Assembly (NCBI GenBank): GCA_002307055.1
Contig: DBTM01000005.1
Location: forward strand, 88,397-110,505
Direction of reading: 5' to 3'
Origin: Clostridiales bacterium UBA1316
GTDB lineage: Bacteria; Bacillota; Clostridia; Oscillospirales; Oscillospiraceae
DNA length: 22,109 bases
The notes under the pieces are model-generated. The model was not told the origin of the DNA and ran no database searches. It worked only from the letters and a program-made list of their open reading frames with translations. Of the stretch, positions 6,938-13,649 are shown in pieces; positions within the stretch are counted from its first letter, which is position 1, and the number at the start of each line of letters is the position of its first letter. A program made the translations under genes and the position numbers.

Positions 6938-8032
6938 TTAATCTGATTCTGCGTGTTTTTCCAGGTTGGCTATAACGGCTTTAAAACGCGCGTTTTCTCT
7001 TATTGACTCAAATCCGCCATGCCCTAAACCATAATCATGCAGTAATCTGTAACATTCGTTATACCGATAGCTTCTTAAAAATAGCATATTTTTTCCCAAA
7101 CCTTCCACCGCAATACTTGTGTGGTGTTCTAAGTCGGTTGTATCGAAATCGATAGCGTACTGCGCCGTTTTTTCTAAACAAAGGAGTGCATTATCCATAT
7201 CATTTGCTTTATAATAATTACAGGCAAGGTGGTAATGTAAGTCAAACATAAAAAAATTTTCGGTCCCAAAGTCTCCGTTTTCGTAAATAAGGTCGAGAAT
7301 GCCGAGGGCTTTATTAATCAGTTTTATTCTTTCGTGTGAACCTAAATCATACTTAGAATGTGCAAGCGTCTTGATGTCATATACCAGCGTATTGGAACAG
7401 GTCGAAATATTGCTTTTTAAATGCTTGTGCAGCTCGTTACCTTCATAAATTTGTGATAGGACAACATCGCTTGAATTTGCAGCGCTAGACAATTTTTTCG
7501 CTGTCTTAACGGCTTTCTCTTTATCTCCCGCTTTTTTATAATTTTGTGAAAGACCAAACAACGCATTATTTCTTGTGAAATCATCTGTGCTGTTTTCCAA
7601 TACGCGCTCTCTGATGGCAATCGCTTCTAAAAGATTCTTTTGAGCTTTTTCTTTGTCTGGTTCCGGTTGTTGTGTTAAGGTCAAGGCAAGCTCATTTTGA
7701 AGTGAATACTCATGAGGAAATTCACGCACAGCGTTTCTTAAAATTTCCAACGCGTCATCCAAATGACCGCTATTGAATTTGTCAGACACTTCTTTATTTA
7801 TTTTTTCTATTCTCTCCTTGTCTTTTATTTTGTCCACGCCAAGCAGTTCATCTACCGTAATCTTAAAGTAGGCAGCGATTGAAGGCAAAATTTCAATATC
7901 AGGGTACGTCGCGCCGTTTTCCCAACGGCTGACCGCCTGCGGCGATACATGAAAAATATCGGCAAGCTGTTCTTGCGTCAGGTCTTTTGCCTTGCGATTT
8001 TGCTTAAATTTTTCACTGAAATAAATAGCCAT
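6938..8032 (-). CDS. XRE-family regulator with C-terminal TPR-like helical repeats
   Basis: This 364-residue protein has an N-terminal Cro/C1 helix-turn-helix (residues 6-61: LTQEQLADIFHVSPQAVSRW, then GATYPDIEILPSIAAYF). Roughly residues 75-364 form a long helical region of TPR-like repeats, such as GHLDDALEILRNAVREFPHE, AIAIRERVLE and ANDMDNALLCLEKTAQYAI. This layout resembles HTH-TPR regulators, which often sense peptides or protein partners through the repeats. The ATG at 8032 is chosen over an in-frame GTG at 8047, which would touch the AAAAGG ribosome site. From 8032 the spacing is long (14 nt), so the start is not certain. It is transcribed from its own promoter toward a strong terminator. 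No partner peptide gene was found beside it. Confidence 0.8.
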   Translation of the reverse strand: MAIYFSEKFKQNRKAKDLTQEQLADIFHVSPQAVSRWENGATYPDIEILPSIAAYFKITVDELLGVDKIKDKERIEKINKEVSDKFNSGHLDDALEILRNAVREFPHEYSLQNELALTLTQQPEPDKEKAQKNLLEAIAIRERVLENSTDDFTRNNALFGLSQNYKKAGDKEKAVKTAKKLSSAANSSDVVLSQIYEGNELHKHLKSNISTCSNTLVYDIKTLAHSKYDLGSHERIKLINKALGILDLIYENGDFGTENFFMFDLHYHLACNYYKANDMDNALLCLEKTAQYAIDFDTTDLEHHTSIAVEGLGKNMLFLRSYRYNECYRLLHDYGLGHGGFESIRENARFKAVIANLEKHAESD

Positions 8033-8077
8033 TTCACACGCACACACCTTTTAATTTTTATTTTTGCTGATAAAAAA

Positions 8078-8106
8078 ATTATACTTGTGCGGCGTCTTAA
8101 TAACAA
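8078..8106 (-). promoter_or_regulatory. promoter for the XRE-TPR gene
   Basis: On the minus strand, TTGTTA (8106-8101), a 17-nt spacer and TATAAT (8083-8078), about 45 nt upstream of the start at 8032. Confidence 0.7.
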
Positions 8107-8195
8107 GCAATCAAATTGTGAGTTTTTGTAAACTAAACTGAGAATTATTTATCTAAAATAGGGAAGGTTTGAAACCAATGAAAAACTGCCAACCG

Positions 8196-8277
8196 TGTCA
8201 TTCTGAGCGCAGCGAAGAATCTTTAAATGCCTCAAATACAATGTTTCAAAGATCCCTCTCTACGCTCGGGATGACAT
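8196..8277. repeat. imperfect palindromic dispersed repeat (TGTCATTCTGAGCG type)
   Basis: TGTCATTCTGAGCGCAGCGA at the left pairs imperfectly with the end ATCCCTCTCTACGCTCGGGA plus TGACA, giving a long hairpin of about 80 bp. This kind of element is widespread in bacterial genomes and commonly yields spurious ORFs encoding CHSERSEES. It carries no gene. Confidence 0.75.
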
Positions 8278-8320
8278 TTCGGGGGTTAATCAGCAATTTC
8301 GGATGGTTCCGCGTCCTAAT

Positions 8321-8677
8321 CTACTCCTTCTTCGCCGTATTTAACGAGGCGATGAGCACTCTCTCCAGTTCTTTACATTGCTCTATGTAATCATGAACAT
8401 CGGGCTCGGAAACGTATTCTGCTTTATATAAAAGCTTTAGTCAATATTCGCTTTCTGCGGCTTCTTTAAGAGCAATTTGCATTTTGGATATAAAATCTGC
8501 GCGGCTTTGGCCATAATTTGCTTCACTGATGTTTGCCCCGACGCTGGTGCTGCTTCTGATCAGCTGCTCTGTGATGATGGCTTCTTTATCTTTCAGCTTT
8601 GCATAAAATTTGACGACGGAGGCGGCCAAATCGAGGGACTTTTCGGATAATAGGCTTTCCTTATAAATAATGATCAA
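8321..8677 (-). pseudogene. four-helix-bundle protein (S23 / 23S rRNA-intervening-sequence family), interrupted by TGA
   Basis: The minus-strand frame encodes the family core: SEKSLDLAASVVKFYAKL, then EQLIRSSTSVGANISEAN, then YGQSRADFISKMQIALKEA and ESEY. A TGA at 8443-8441 then falls where the family nearly always has Trp (EYW-L-LL). Beyond it the same frame continues as LKLLYKAEYVSEPDVHDYI and ends KELERVLIASLNTAKKE at a TAG (8323-8321). So the gene is whole apart from one TGG-to-TGA change. The 5' end is also doubtful: no ATG or RBS precedes YKESLLSEKS, only a TTG at 8677, and a repeat-rich stretch begins just upstream. Family members are small four-helix proteins; they are often associated with 23S rRNA insertions, and their role is unclear. 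Other genes here use TGA as a stop, so recoding is unlikely. Confidence 0.78.
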
Positions 8678-8696
8678 CCATTTCGAATGAATGAAT

Positions 8697-8826
8697 AGTG
8701 AACAATAAAAAATGAACACTGAACAGTGAACAGTACAAATATGCGGCGGCGGTTTCCATCGGCATAAATTGATCATTGTTCAATGTTCCGTGTTCATTGT
8801 TCACTGCGGCGTCAGCCGCATATTTA
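8697..8826. repeat. repeat-rich segment with GTGAACAAT and GCGGC inverted repeats
   Basis: GTGAACAAT/ATTGTTCAC copies face each other (8699-8707 and 8795-8803 area), with extra GAACAGTGAACAG units. AAATATGCGGC (about 8736-8746) is inverted as GCCGCATATTT (8814-8824). GCGGC-GTCA-GCCGC is itself a hairpin. It resembles non-coding mobile repeats (MITE- or REP-like) and lies next to the damaged 5' end of the S23-type gene. Confidence 0.55.
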
Positions 8827-8933
8827 GTGGAGCTGGAGCGCAGTTTTTGTTACCCATTTTGATTTTGTTGATCAAATTGCTATAGAGGTAGCTTATTTAT
8901 GCTTAAAAACTCAACTTATTCGGTATGTGTTTA

Positions 8934-9488
8934 TTATCTATATTCTTCAATCGGAACATCGCTCCATAATTGAGCTTCGATATAACATGGCATACTCCAA
9001 TTCCAATCATCGTCTTTTATTATCCAACCATGTTCCTTGATAATTTCTAAAATTTCATCATAAGTGTAAATTTGATTCTTATATGGTTTATCACTAAAAG
9101 TCCCTGGATCTCTATTTTGCATTGAATCACCGTAAGTGAATGAAACAACACTCATATCAAATTCTTCAACCGGAATTTTAATAAAATCCCCATCGTAAAA
9201 AATTGCACCATCAGACATATCATCATTTCTTAGTATCATGTAATACGGGTGATTCCTTAGTGTTTTCCCGCCTTTTGCAATAAATTTTTGGTGAATTTCA
9301 TTTTCTGCATAGCGGCGGCCTGCCCACCCACAATAATCATATTCATTTTCATCGTATTCCCGACCTTCTTTTTCCGCCCATAATCTATTGTGGTTTTCTC
9401 TAATTTTATTAGCTTCTTCTTCAGATAAATCTGTCAAACTAAGAAAGGGTCCTCTTTCCTTATCAAAATAGTGATATAAATACATCAT
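8934..9488 (-). CDS. hypothetical protein, acidic and aromatic-rich, cytoplasmic
   Basis: This 184-residue protein is not recognised. It starts MMYLYHYFDKERGPF, is rich in Tyr, Trp, Asp and Glu, and has no signal peptide, membrane segment or Cys cluster. EEEANKIRENHNRLW (24-38) is probably a helix. HPYYMILR and SDGAIFYDGDFIKIPVEEF (92-110) look like beta strands, and YTYDEILEIIKEHGWIIKDD (141-160) is probably a helix followed by a strand. The ATG at 9488 is chosen because AAAGGAG lies 9 nt upstream; the in-frame ATG at 9497 would directly abut it. The gene lies alone, between the repeat region and the tmRNA terminator. Its intact frame and good RBS indicate a real gene, possibly a small immunity- or SMI1-like protein. 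That last idea is only a guess. Confidence 0.72.
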   Translation of the reverse strand: MMYLYHYFDKERGPFLSLTDLSEEEANKIRENHNRLWAEKEGREYDENEYDYCGWAGRRYAENEIHQKFIAKGGKTLRNHPYYMILRNDDMSDGAIFYDGDFIKIPVEEFDMSVVSFTYGDSMQNRDPGTFSDKPYKNQIYTYDEILEIIKEHGWIIKDDDWNWSMPCYIEAQLWSDVPIEEYR

Positions 9489-9540
9489 TAATGCCATCTC
9501 CTTTCGTTTTCATATTTTGACATAATATTCCGAAATGTGC

Positions 9541-9570
9541 AATATATTAGTATGAAAAATAAATATGCAA
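9541..9570 (-). promoter_or_regulatory. possible promoter for the hypothetical gene at 8934-9488
   Basis: On the minus strand, TTGCAT (9570-9565), an 18-nt spacer and TATATT (9546-9541). It starts right at the end of the tmRNA terminator. Confidence 0.45.
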
Positions 9571-9609
9571 CAAAATGGCACTCAGGTTGATATCTGAATG
9601 CCATTTTGT
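9570..9609 (-). terminator. terminator of the smpB-cyclophilin-ssrA unit
   Basis: ACAAAATGGCA-C-TCAG pairs with CTGA-A-TGCCATTTTGT with one mismatch, giving a stem of about 15 bp. The minus-strand exit reads CCATTTTGTTGCATATTTAT. A second small hairpin (GTACACA/GTGTGTAC, 9610-9629) lies between this one and the tmRNA 3' end. Confidence 0.8.
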
Positions 9610-9632
9610 GTACACATCAGAGTGTGTACGAT

Positions 9633-10001
9633 TGGTGGAGCTGGGGGGAGTTGAACCCCCGTCCGAAAGCACTTTGACGCGAACTTCTCCGGGCGCAGAC
9701 GGTTATTTTGGTCTTAGCCTCAAGCTAAGACCGGTTCCCTCGCCATGGTGCAAGCCGTCACGCGGCATGGTTCGGTAGCTTCATTGTTCATGGTGCGGGC
9801 AAAGCTTACCGCACGCACGGGCTCCACTAAGTCACGCCCAGATCCGGTTCGTGGACCTCCCAGACAGGACGGGTAGCACTAAGCGGCTACCGGTAAAGAT
9901 TCGTTGTTGTTCTTTAATTTATAAAGATGCCGTTTTAAGGAGGGCGACGCCTCCGCCCGCTATTCCCGCCTCCACACCCCCGTCGAAACCGGTACAGCCC
10001 C
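9633..10001 (-). ncRNA. ssrA: transfer-messenger RNA (tmRNA)
   Basis: tmRNA rescues ribosomes stalled on broken mRNAs by acting first as alanyl-tRNA and then as a short mRNA that adds a degradation tag. On the minus strand the 5' end reads GGGGCTGTACCGGTTTCGAC, the tmRNA hallmark. The 3' end reads GGGGGTTCAACTCCCCCC (T arm), then AGCTCC-A-CCA. GGGGCTG pairs with CAGCTCC over 7 bp, so both ends are well defined and the CCA is encoded. The tag frame ends K-N-N-N-E-S-L-P-V-A-A-stop (9914-9879); the resume codon is not certain. Pseudoknot-like GC-rich stems follow the tag. It begins 39 nt after the cyclophilin stop with no clear promoter of its own, so it is probably processed from the smpB transcript. 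Confidence 0.97.
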
Positions 10002-10040
10002 AGATGAGAGATGAGGAAAAAGAAAGAAGAAATAAAAAAA

Positions 10041-10562
10041 TTACGAAATTGTGATAGGTTCCGGGTAGTCGATGCCGAAGGTGTCAACTGTCACTTTCGC
10101 CATACGCTGATCTTTTCTGGGCTTGTCGTTGCCGTCTGTATCGGCGTCTGCAATCGCATCCACAACATCAAGGCCGGAGGTGACACAACCGAAGGCGGCG
10201 TACGACCCGTCGAGATGGGGGGAATTCTGATGCATAATGAAGAATTGGCTGCCTGCCGAATCGGGGGCAGACGACCGCGCCATTGAAAGAACGCCGCGCG
10301 AATGCTTCAAATCGTTTTTAAAGCCGTTTTTCTTGAATTCGCCTTTAATGCTGTAACCGGGGTCGCCGAAGCCTTTGCCGAGCGGACAGCCGCCCTGCAG
10401 CATAAAGCCGGGGATGACGCGGTGGAAGATGAGGCCGTCATAGAAACCCTTTTTTATCAGTGAAATGAAGTTATTGACGGTATTCGGAGCGATTTCGGGA
10501 TAAAGCTCGGCTTTGATGACACTGCCGTTTTCCATGGTTATTGTTACGATTGGGTTTGCCAT
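10041..10562 (-). CDS. peptidyl-prolyl cis-trans isomerase, cyclophilin type
   Basis: This 173-residue cyclophilin catalyses cis-trans isomerisation of Xaa-Pro bonds. Signature residues are visible: FHRVIPGFMLQGG (46-58) with Arg48, Phe53 and Gln56 at the active site, then SMARSSAPDSAGSQFFI and LDGSYAAFG. There is no signal peptide, so it is cytoplasmic, of the PpiB type. The Shine-Dalgarno AAAGGA lies inside the end of smpB, about 10 nt before the ATG, and the smpB stop is only 3 nt upstream. It is therefore in the same transcript as smpB and sits between the protein and RNA parts of trans-translation. No defect is seen. Confidence 0.93.
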   Translation of the reverse strand: MANPIVTITMENGSVIKAELYPEIAPNTVNNFISLIKKGFYDGLIFHRVIPGFMLQGGCPLGKGFGDPGYSIKGEFKKNGFKNDLKHSRGVLSMARSSAPDSAGSQFFIMHQNSPHLDGSYAAFGCVTSGLDVVDAIADADTDGNDKPRKDQRMAKVTVDTFGIDYPEPITIS

Positions 10563-10565
10563 AGA

Positions 10566-11036
10566 TTATAAATTCCTTTCTTTGATGGATCTGTCCATTT
10601 CGCGTCCGGCATCTCTTTCGGCTTCGGAATCGCGTTTGTCATGCAGCCGCTTTCCCTTGCATAAGCCGAGTTCCAGCTTGACAATGGAATCCTTAAAGTA
10701 AACCGAAATGGGAATGAGCGTCAGGCCTTCCTGCTTCATTTTGCCGTACAGCTTGAGTATTTCGCGCTTGTGCATCAGAAGCCGCCTAGAACGCATCGGG
10801 TCGCGGTTAAAAATATTGCCCTTCTCATAAGGGCTCACGTGCATGCCTCGGACAAATAATTCTCCGTCCTTGACGGAGCAGAAGGCATCCTTTAAGTTGA
10901 TACCGCCGCTGCGGATGGATTTAACCTCTGTCCCGTAGAGTTCGATACCTGCTTCAAACTTTTCGAGGATAAAGTAGTCATGATATGCTTTTCTGTTTTG
11001 CGCAATCTGCTTGACGCCGAGTGCTTTAGGAGACAT
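10566..11036 (-). CDS. smpB: SsrA-binding protein SmpB
   Basis: This 156-residue partner of tmRNA binds its tRNA-like domain and brings it to stalled ribosomes. Family motifs are clear: NRKAYHDYFILEKFEAGIEL, then GTEVKSIRSG, then LTLIPISVYFKD and LGLCKGKRLHDKR. The basic, flexible C-terminal tail (DRSIKER) is present. The ATG has AAAGGTGG 7 nt upstream. A strong promoter precedes it, and the cyclophilin gene and ssrA follow on the same strand. Confidence 0.96.
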   Translation of the reverse strand: MSPKALGVKQIAQNRKAYHDYFILEKFEAGIELYGTEVKSIRSGGINLKDAFCSVKDGELFVRGMHVSPYEKGNIFNRDPMRSRRLLMHKREILKLYGKMKQEGLTLIPISVYFKDSIVKLELGLCKGKRLHDKRDSEAERDAGREMDRSIKERNL

Positions 11037-11072
11037 ATCAAACCCACCTTTCCGGGAAACGCTCGAGTTAAA

Positions 11073-11102
11073 AGTATATTATTAGTATAGCATAAATGTC
11101 AA
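11073..11102 (-). promoter_or_regulatory. strong sigma-A type promoter for smpB-cyclophilin-ssrA
   Basis: On the minus strand, consensus TTGACA (11102-11097), an 18-nt AT-rich spacer and TATACT (11078-11073), 37 nt upstream of the smpB ATG. Confidence 0.82.
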
Positions 11103-11118
11103 GATATTAAAAGGCGTG

Positions 11119-11610
11119 TTACTGAAACGCCGTCCTAAGCTCATCGAGTGCGGTCGGACCGCAAATGACTTTACTGTGTTCGGACAGGTGGAGCGAAAAA
11201 AGCGCGGGTCTGTCGAGCTCGTCGCCGTATTCGAAAAGCACATGGGGCGGACATTCGCCGTTCCACGGATAGACTATAAGGATATAAGTATCATTTATGT
11301 ATGTCAGATAAGTGATGAGTCCGGCCTGGCAGGCTTTGGCTGCCGATATCAGCGGTTCGATACTGTTAAATGTAAAAAAGGACGGGCTGCCGGAATGCCG
11401 CAGCGCAAAGAGCAGCAGAGAATCTCGGCCCGGGAATAACTCGAAATAGGCGCTTTCCCAGCTTTGGTCGTATGTAGAGCCGAGCGCCAGGCGCAAAATC
11501 TCCGAGGCTTCAGTCGTTGTTATTTCATAGGGCGGAGCCGGCAGTGTCTTTATTTCTTCGCCTTTTAAGTATATAACGAGTTTCCCGGTGCCGATGAGCT
11601 GTATTTCCAT
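11119..11610 (-). CDS. MecA-like adaptor protein (negative regulator of competence family)
   Basis: This 163-residue protein starts MEIQLIGTGKLVIYL, like the MecA N-terminal domain, which begins MEIE and binds substrates. It ends with a region resembling the MecA C-terminal, ClpC-binding domain: FTFNSIEPLISAAKACQ, YINDTYILIVYP, then LFEYGDELDRP and LHLSEHSKVICGPTALDELR. MecA proteins deliver targets to ClpC/ClpP. This one is shorter than Bacillus MecA (about 218 residues), mostly between the two domains. The ATG has GGAGG 7 nt upstream. It precedes smpB on the same strand, but smpB has its own promoter. Similarity was judged by eye, so the assignment is moderate. Confidence 0.6.
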   Translation of the reverse strand: MEIQLIGTGKLVIYLKGEEIKTLPAPPYEITTTEASEILRLALGSTYDQSWESAYFELFPGRDSLLLFALRHSGSPSFFTFNSIEPLISAAKACQAGLITYLTYINDTYILIVYPWNGECPPHVLFEYGDELDRPALFSLHLSEHSKVICGPTALDELRTAFQ

Positions 11611-11695
11611 GCAAAAACCTCCGTATTCGCGTAAAATGAGTTATATCAATAATAGCGTGCCCGGCGTTTTGATACCAGTTAAAATTATTGGTAAC

Positions 11696-11763
11696 GAAAG
11701 CAAGGGGACGGTTCTCCTGCTTTGCTCATAACGAAAAAGCAGGAGAACCGTCCCCTTGCTTTC
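11696..11763. repeat. perfect 28-bp inverted repeat with 12-nt loop
   Basis: Arms 11696-11723 and 11736-11763 are exactly complementary; the arm core reads CAAGGGGACGGTTCTCCTGC. GGGGACGGTTCTC palindromes are a known class of dispersed repeat in Clostridia-like genomes, perhaps moved by Y1 (REP-type) transposases. The right arm ends one base before the -35 box of the next promoter. It may also act as a terminator or insulator, although no T tract follows. Confidence 0.85.
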
Positions 11764-11792
11764 TTGACTTGGGGGCGCTGCGGTGATATAAT
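11764..11792 (+). promoter_or_regulatory. strong promoter for the methyltransferase-ecf-truA unit
   Basis: TTGACT (11764-11769), a 17-nt spacer and consensus TATAAT (11787-11792), 36 nt before the ATG at 11829. Confidence 0.85.
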
Positions 11793-11828
11793 ACGTTGAT
11801 TTATTGTGATTTATAGGAGACTGCTATC

Positions 11829-12695
11829 ATGTGGCTTTCCGACAAGTGGGCGGATTACGAACTCCTCGACTGCTCAGGCGGCGAAAAGCTGGAGCGATGG
11901 GGTCAATATATACTGGTAAGACCGGACCCTCAGGCGATTTGGAACACACCTAAAACGCATCCCGGCTGGTTTAACCCCCATGCGCGTTATACGCGGTCGT
12001 CAAGCGGCGGGGGGCAGTGGGGAAAAAATAACCTGCCGGAGAGCTGGCAGGTCCAATACGGGAACCTGCAATTTAACGTTAAGCCGATGAACTTCAAGCA
12101 TACGGGGCTGTTTCCGGAGCAAGCGGCCAATTGGGACTTTTTGAAAGAGAAAGTACTCAAAGCGGAAAAGCAGATAAACGTGCTGAATCTGTTTGCCTAT
12201 ACCGGCGGCGCGACTGTCGCCGCGGCGGAAGCGGGAGCCGCTGTCTGCCATGTCGATGCCTCGCGGGGTATGGTAGCCTGGGCAAGAGAGAATGCGCGTG
12301 CCTCCGGGCTTGAGGATAAACCGGTCCGCTGGATCATCGACGACTGCGCCAAGTTCCTGGACAGGGAAATCAGGCGCGGGAAGAAATATGACGCGCTCAT
12401 CATGGACCCGCCGTCTTACGGCAGAGGACCGTCGGGCGAGGTGTGGAAGCTTGAGGACGATCTTTATTCATTTGTAAAGCTTTGCGCCGACGTGCTCAGT
12501 GAGCACGCGCTTTTTGTCATCATCAATTCGTATACGACGGGACTTTCTCCCGCCACACTGACCTATATCGCGGAAACGGTTTTTTCAAAACGTTTCGGCG
12601 GCAGTTCTCAAAGCAGTGAGCTTGGCCTGCCCGTTACGGAAAGCGGATTAATACTGCCCTGCGGTGCGGCATGCCGGTGGGAAGGTAATTGGTGA
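11829..12695 (+). CDS. class I SAM-dependent methyltransferase, RlmI/RlmL-like
   Basis: This 288-residue methyltransferase resembles the COG1092 / PF10672 group, which contains 23S rRNA methyltransferases. Motif I is VLNLFAYTGGATV (118-130), the acidic SAM-binding position is in HVDAS (141-145), and the catalytic-type motif is MDPPSYGRG (192-200). GLFPEQAANWDFL (93-105) matches the conserved stretch that precedes the Rossmann core in this group. An N-terminal PUA domain, found in RlmI, is not evident; the first 90 residues form a short beta-rich segment. GGAGA lies about 8 nt before the ATG. It heads the unit containing ecfA1, 10 nt downstream. Which RNA nucleotide it modifies cannot be told. 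Confidence 0.85.
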   Translation: MWLSDKWADYELLDCSGGEKLERWGQYILVRPDPQAIWNTPKTHPGWFNPHARYTRSSSGGGQWGKNNLPESWQVQYGNLQFNVKPMNFKHTGLFPEQAANWDFLKEKVLKAEKQINVLNLFAYTGGATVAAAEAGAAVCHVDASRGMVAWARENARASGLEDKPVRWIIDDCAKFLDREIRRGKKYDALIMDPPSYGRGPSGEVWKLEDDLYSFVKLCADVLSEHALFVIINSYTTGLSPATLTYIAETVFSKRFGGSSQSSELGLPVTESGLILPCGAACRWEGNW

Positions 12696-12705
12696 ATAAT
12701 AAACG

Positions 12706-13578
12706 ATGAAAACGGAATATTCGGAAAATATAATAAAAACGGAAAATCTGAGCTATGCCTACAGAGCGGCAAACGGCGAGGAACCGGGCGAGCTGCCGAA
12801 AATTGTTTTGGACGGCATTGATCTCGAAATTGAAAAAGGGACATTTGTTGCGATATTGGGGCATAATGGGTCCGGGAAAACAACGCTGGCCAAGCACTTC
12901 AACGCGATTTTGCTGCCGACGGGCGGCCGTGTGCTCGTCGCGGGAATGGACACATCGGACGAGAACCTGACGATCGATATCCGCAGACGCGTCGGCATGG
13001 TGTTCCAGAATCCCGACAACCAAATAGTCGCCAATGTCGTTGAAGAGGATGTCGCCTTTGCGCCTGAGAATCTGGGCTATTTGCCCGAGGATATACGGCG
13101 GCGCGTTGATGAAGCCTTAAAAACCGTCGGCATGTACGAATACCGCGAGCACGCGCCGCATCTTCTGTCCGGCGGGCAGAAGCAGCGGATTGCCATTGCC
13201 GGTGTACTCGCGATGGAGCCGGAATGCATCGTTTTCGATGAACCGACCGCGATGCTCGATCCCAGGGGACGGGAGAGTATCATCAATATCATTCGCAAGC
13301 TCAGAGCCACGGGAAAAGTCACCGTGATCCTCATCACGCACCATATGGAAGAGACAATCGATGCCGACAGGCTGATTGTCATGTCCGACGGCGGCATCAT
13401 GATGGATGGCAAGCCGCACGATGTTTTTAAAAACGTTGAAACTTTGCGCGGAACAGGATTGGATGTGCCGGAAACCGTCAGCTTAATATACGAGCTGAAC
13501 CACTGCGGATTCCATTTAAGACTTGACGCACTCTCCGTGGAGGAATGCGCGCAGGAGATTTATTCGGCTCTCAGATGA
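12706..13578 (+). CDS. ecfA1: energy-coupling factor transporter ATPase EcfA1
   Basis: This is one of two ATPases that drive the ECF vitamin importer on the inner membrane face. It has 290 residues. Walker A is GHNGSGKT (52-59), the Q-loop is in VFQNPDNQ (99-106), the signature is LSGGQKQR (154-161), Walker B is IVFDEP (175-180) and the H-loop is in ITHHMEE. The Q-loop VFQNPDNQIVA and the C-terminal extension (GTGLDVPETVSLIYEL) are typical of the CbiO/EcfA group. It starts 10 nt after the methyltransferase stop with only a weak RBS (GGTGA), so some coupling is likely. EcfA2 and EcfT follow. No substrate-binding S component is in the window. Confidence 0.94.
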   Translation: MKTEYSENIIKTENLSYAYRAANGEEPGELPKIVLDGIDLEIEKGTFVAILGHNGSGKTTLAKHFNAILLPTGGRVLVAGMDTSDENLTIDIRRRVGMVFQNPDNQIVANVVEEDVAFAPENLGYLPEDIRRRVDEALKTVGMYEYREHAPHLLSGGQKQRIAIAGVLAMEPECIVFDEPTAMLDPRGRESIINIIRKLRATGKVTVILITHHMEETIDADRLIVMSDGGIMMDGKPHDVFKNVETLRGTGLDVPETVSLIYELNHCGFHLRLDALSVEECAQEIYSALR

Positions 13579-13649
13579 TTGAACTGCTTTTATCGGGCGT
13601 CATCCTTATATGATGAGGAGATGCACCACTGACAAAGGATGGTAATACC

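Noticed and set aside
8169..8390. Plus-strand frame encoding a CHSERSEES-type peptide
   Set aside because: It is produced by the dispersed palindromic repeat and overlaps the S23-type pseudogene. Such peptides are known annotation artefacts.
8441..8443. TGA decoded as Trp (alternative genetic code)
   Set aside because: Clear genes in this window, such as the dehydrogenase ending at 5662 and the cvpA-like gene ending at 18155, stop at TGA.
8190..8830. CRISPR array or intact insertion sequence in the repeat region
   Set aside because: The repeats are not regularly spaced with unique spacers, and no transposase or Cas gene is present.
9575..9778. Plus-strand frame with LVELGGVEPPSE
   Set aside because: This is the antisense of the tmRNA 3' end. 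GGVEPPSE-like peptides are typical false genes from tmRNA or tRNA T arms.
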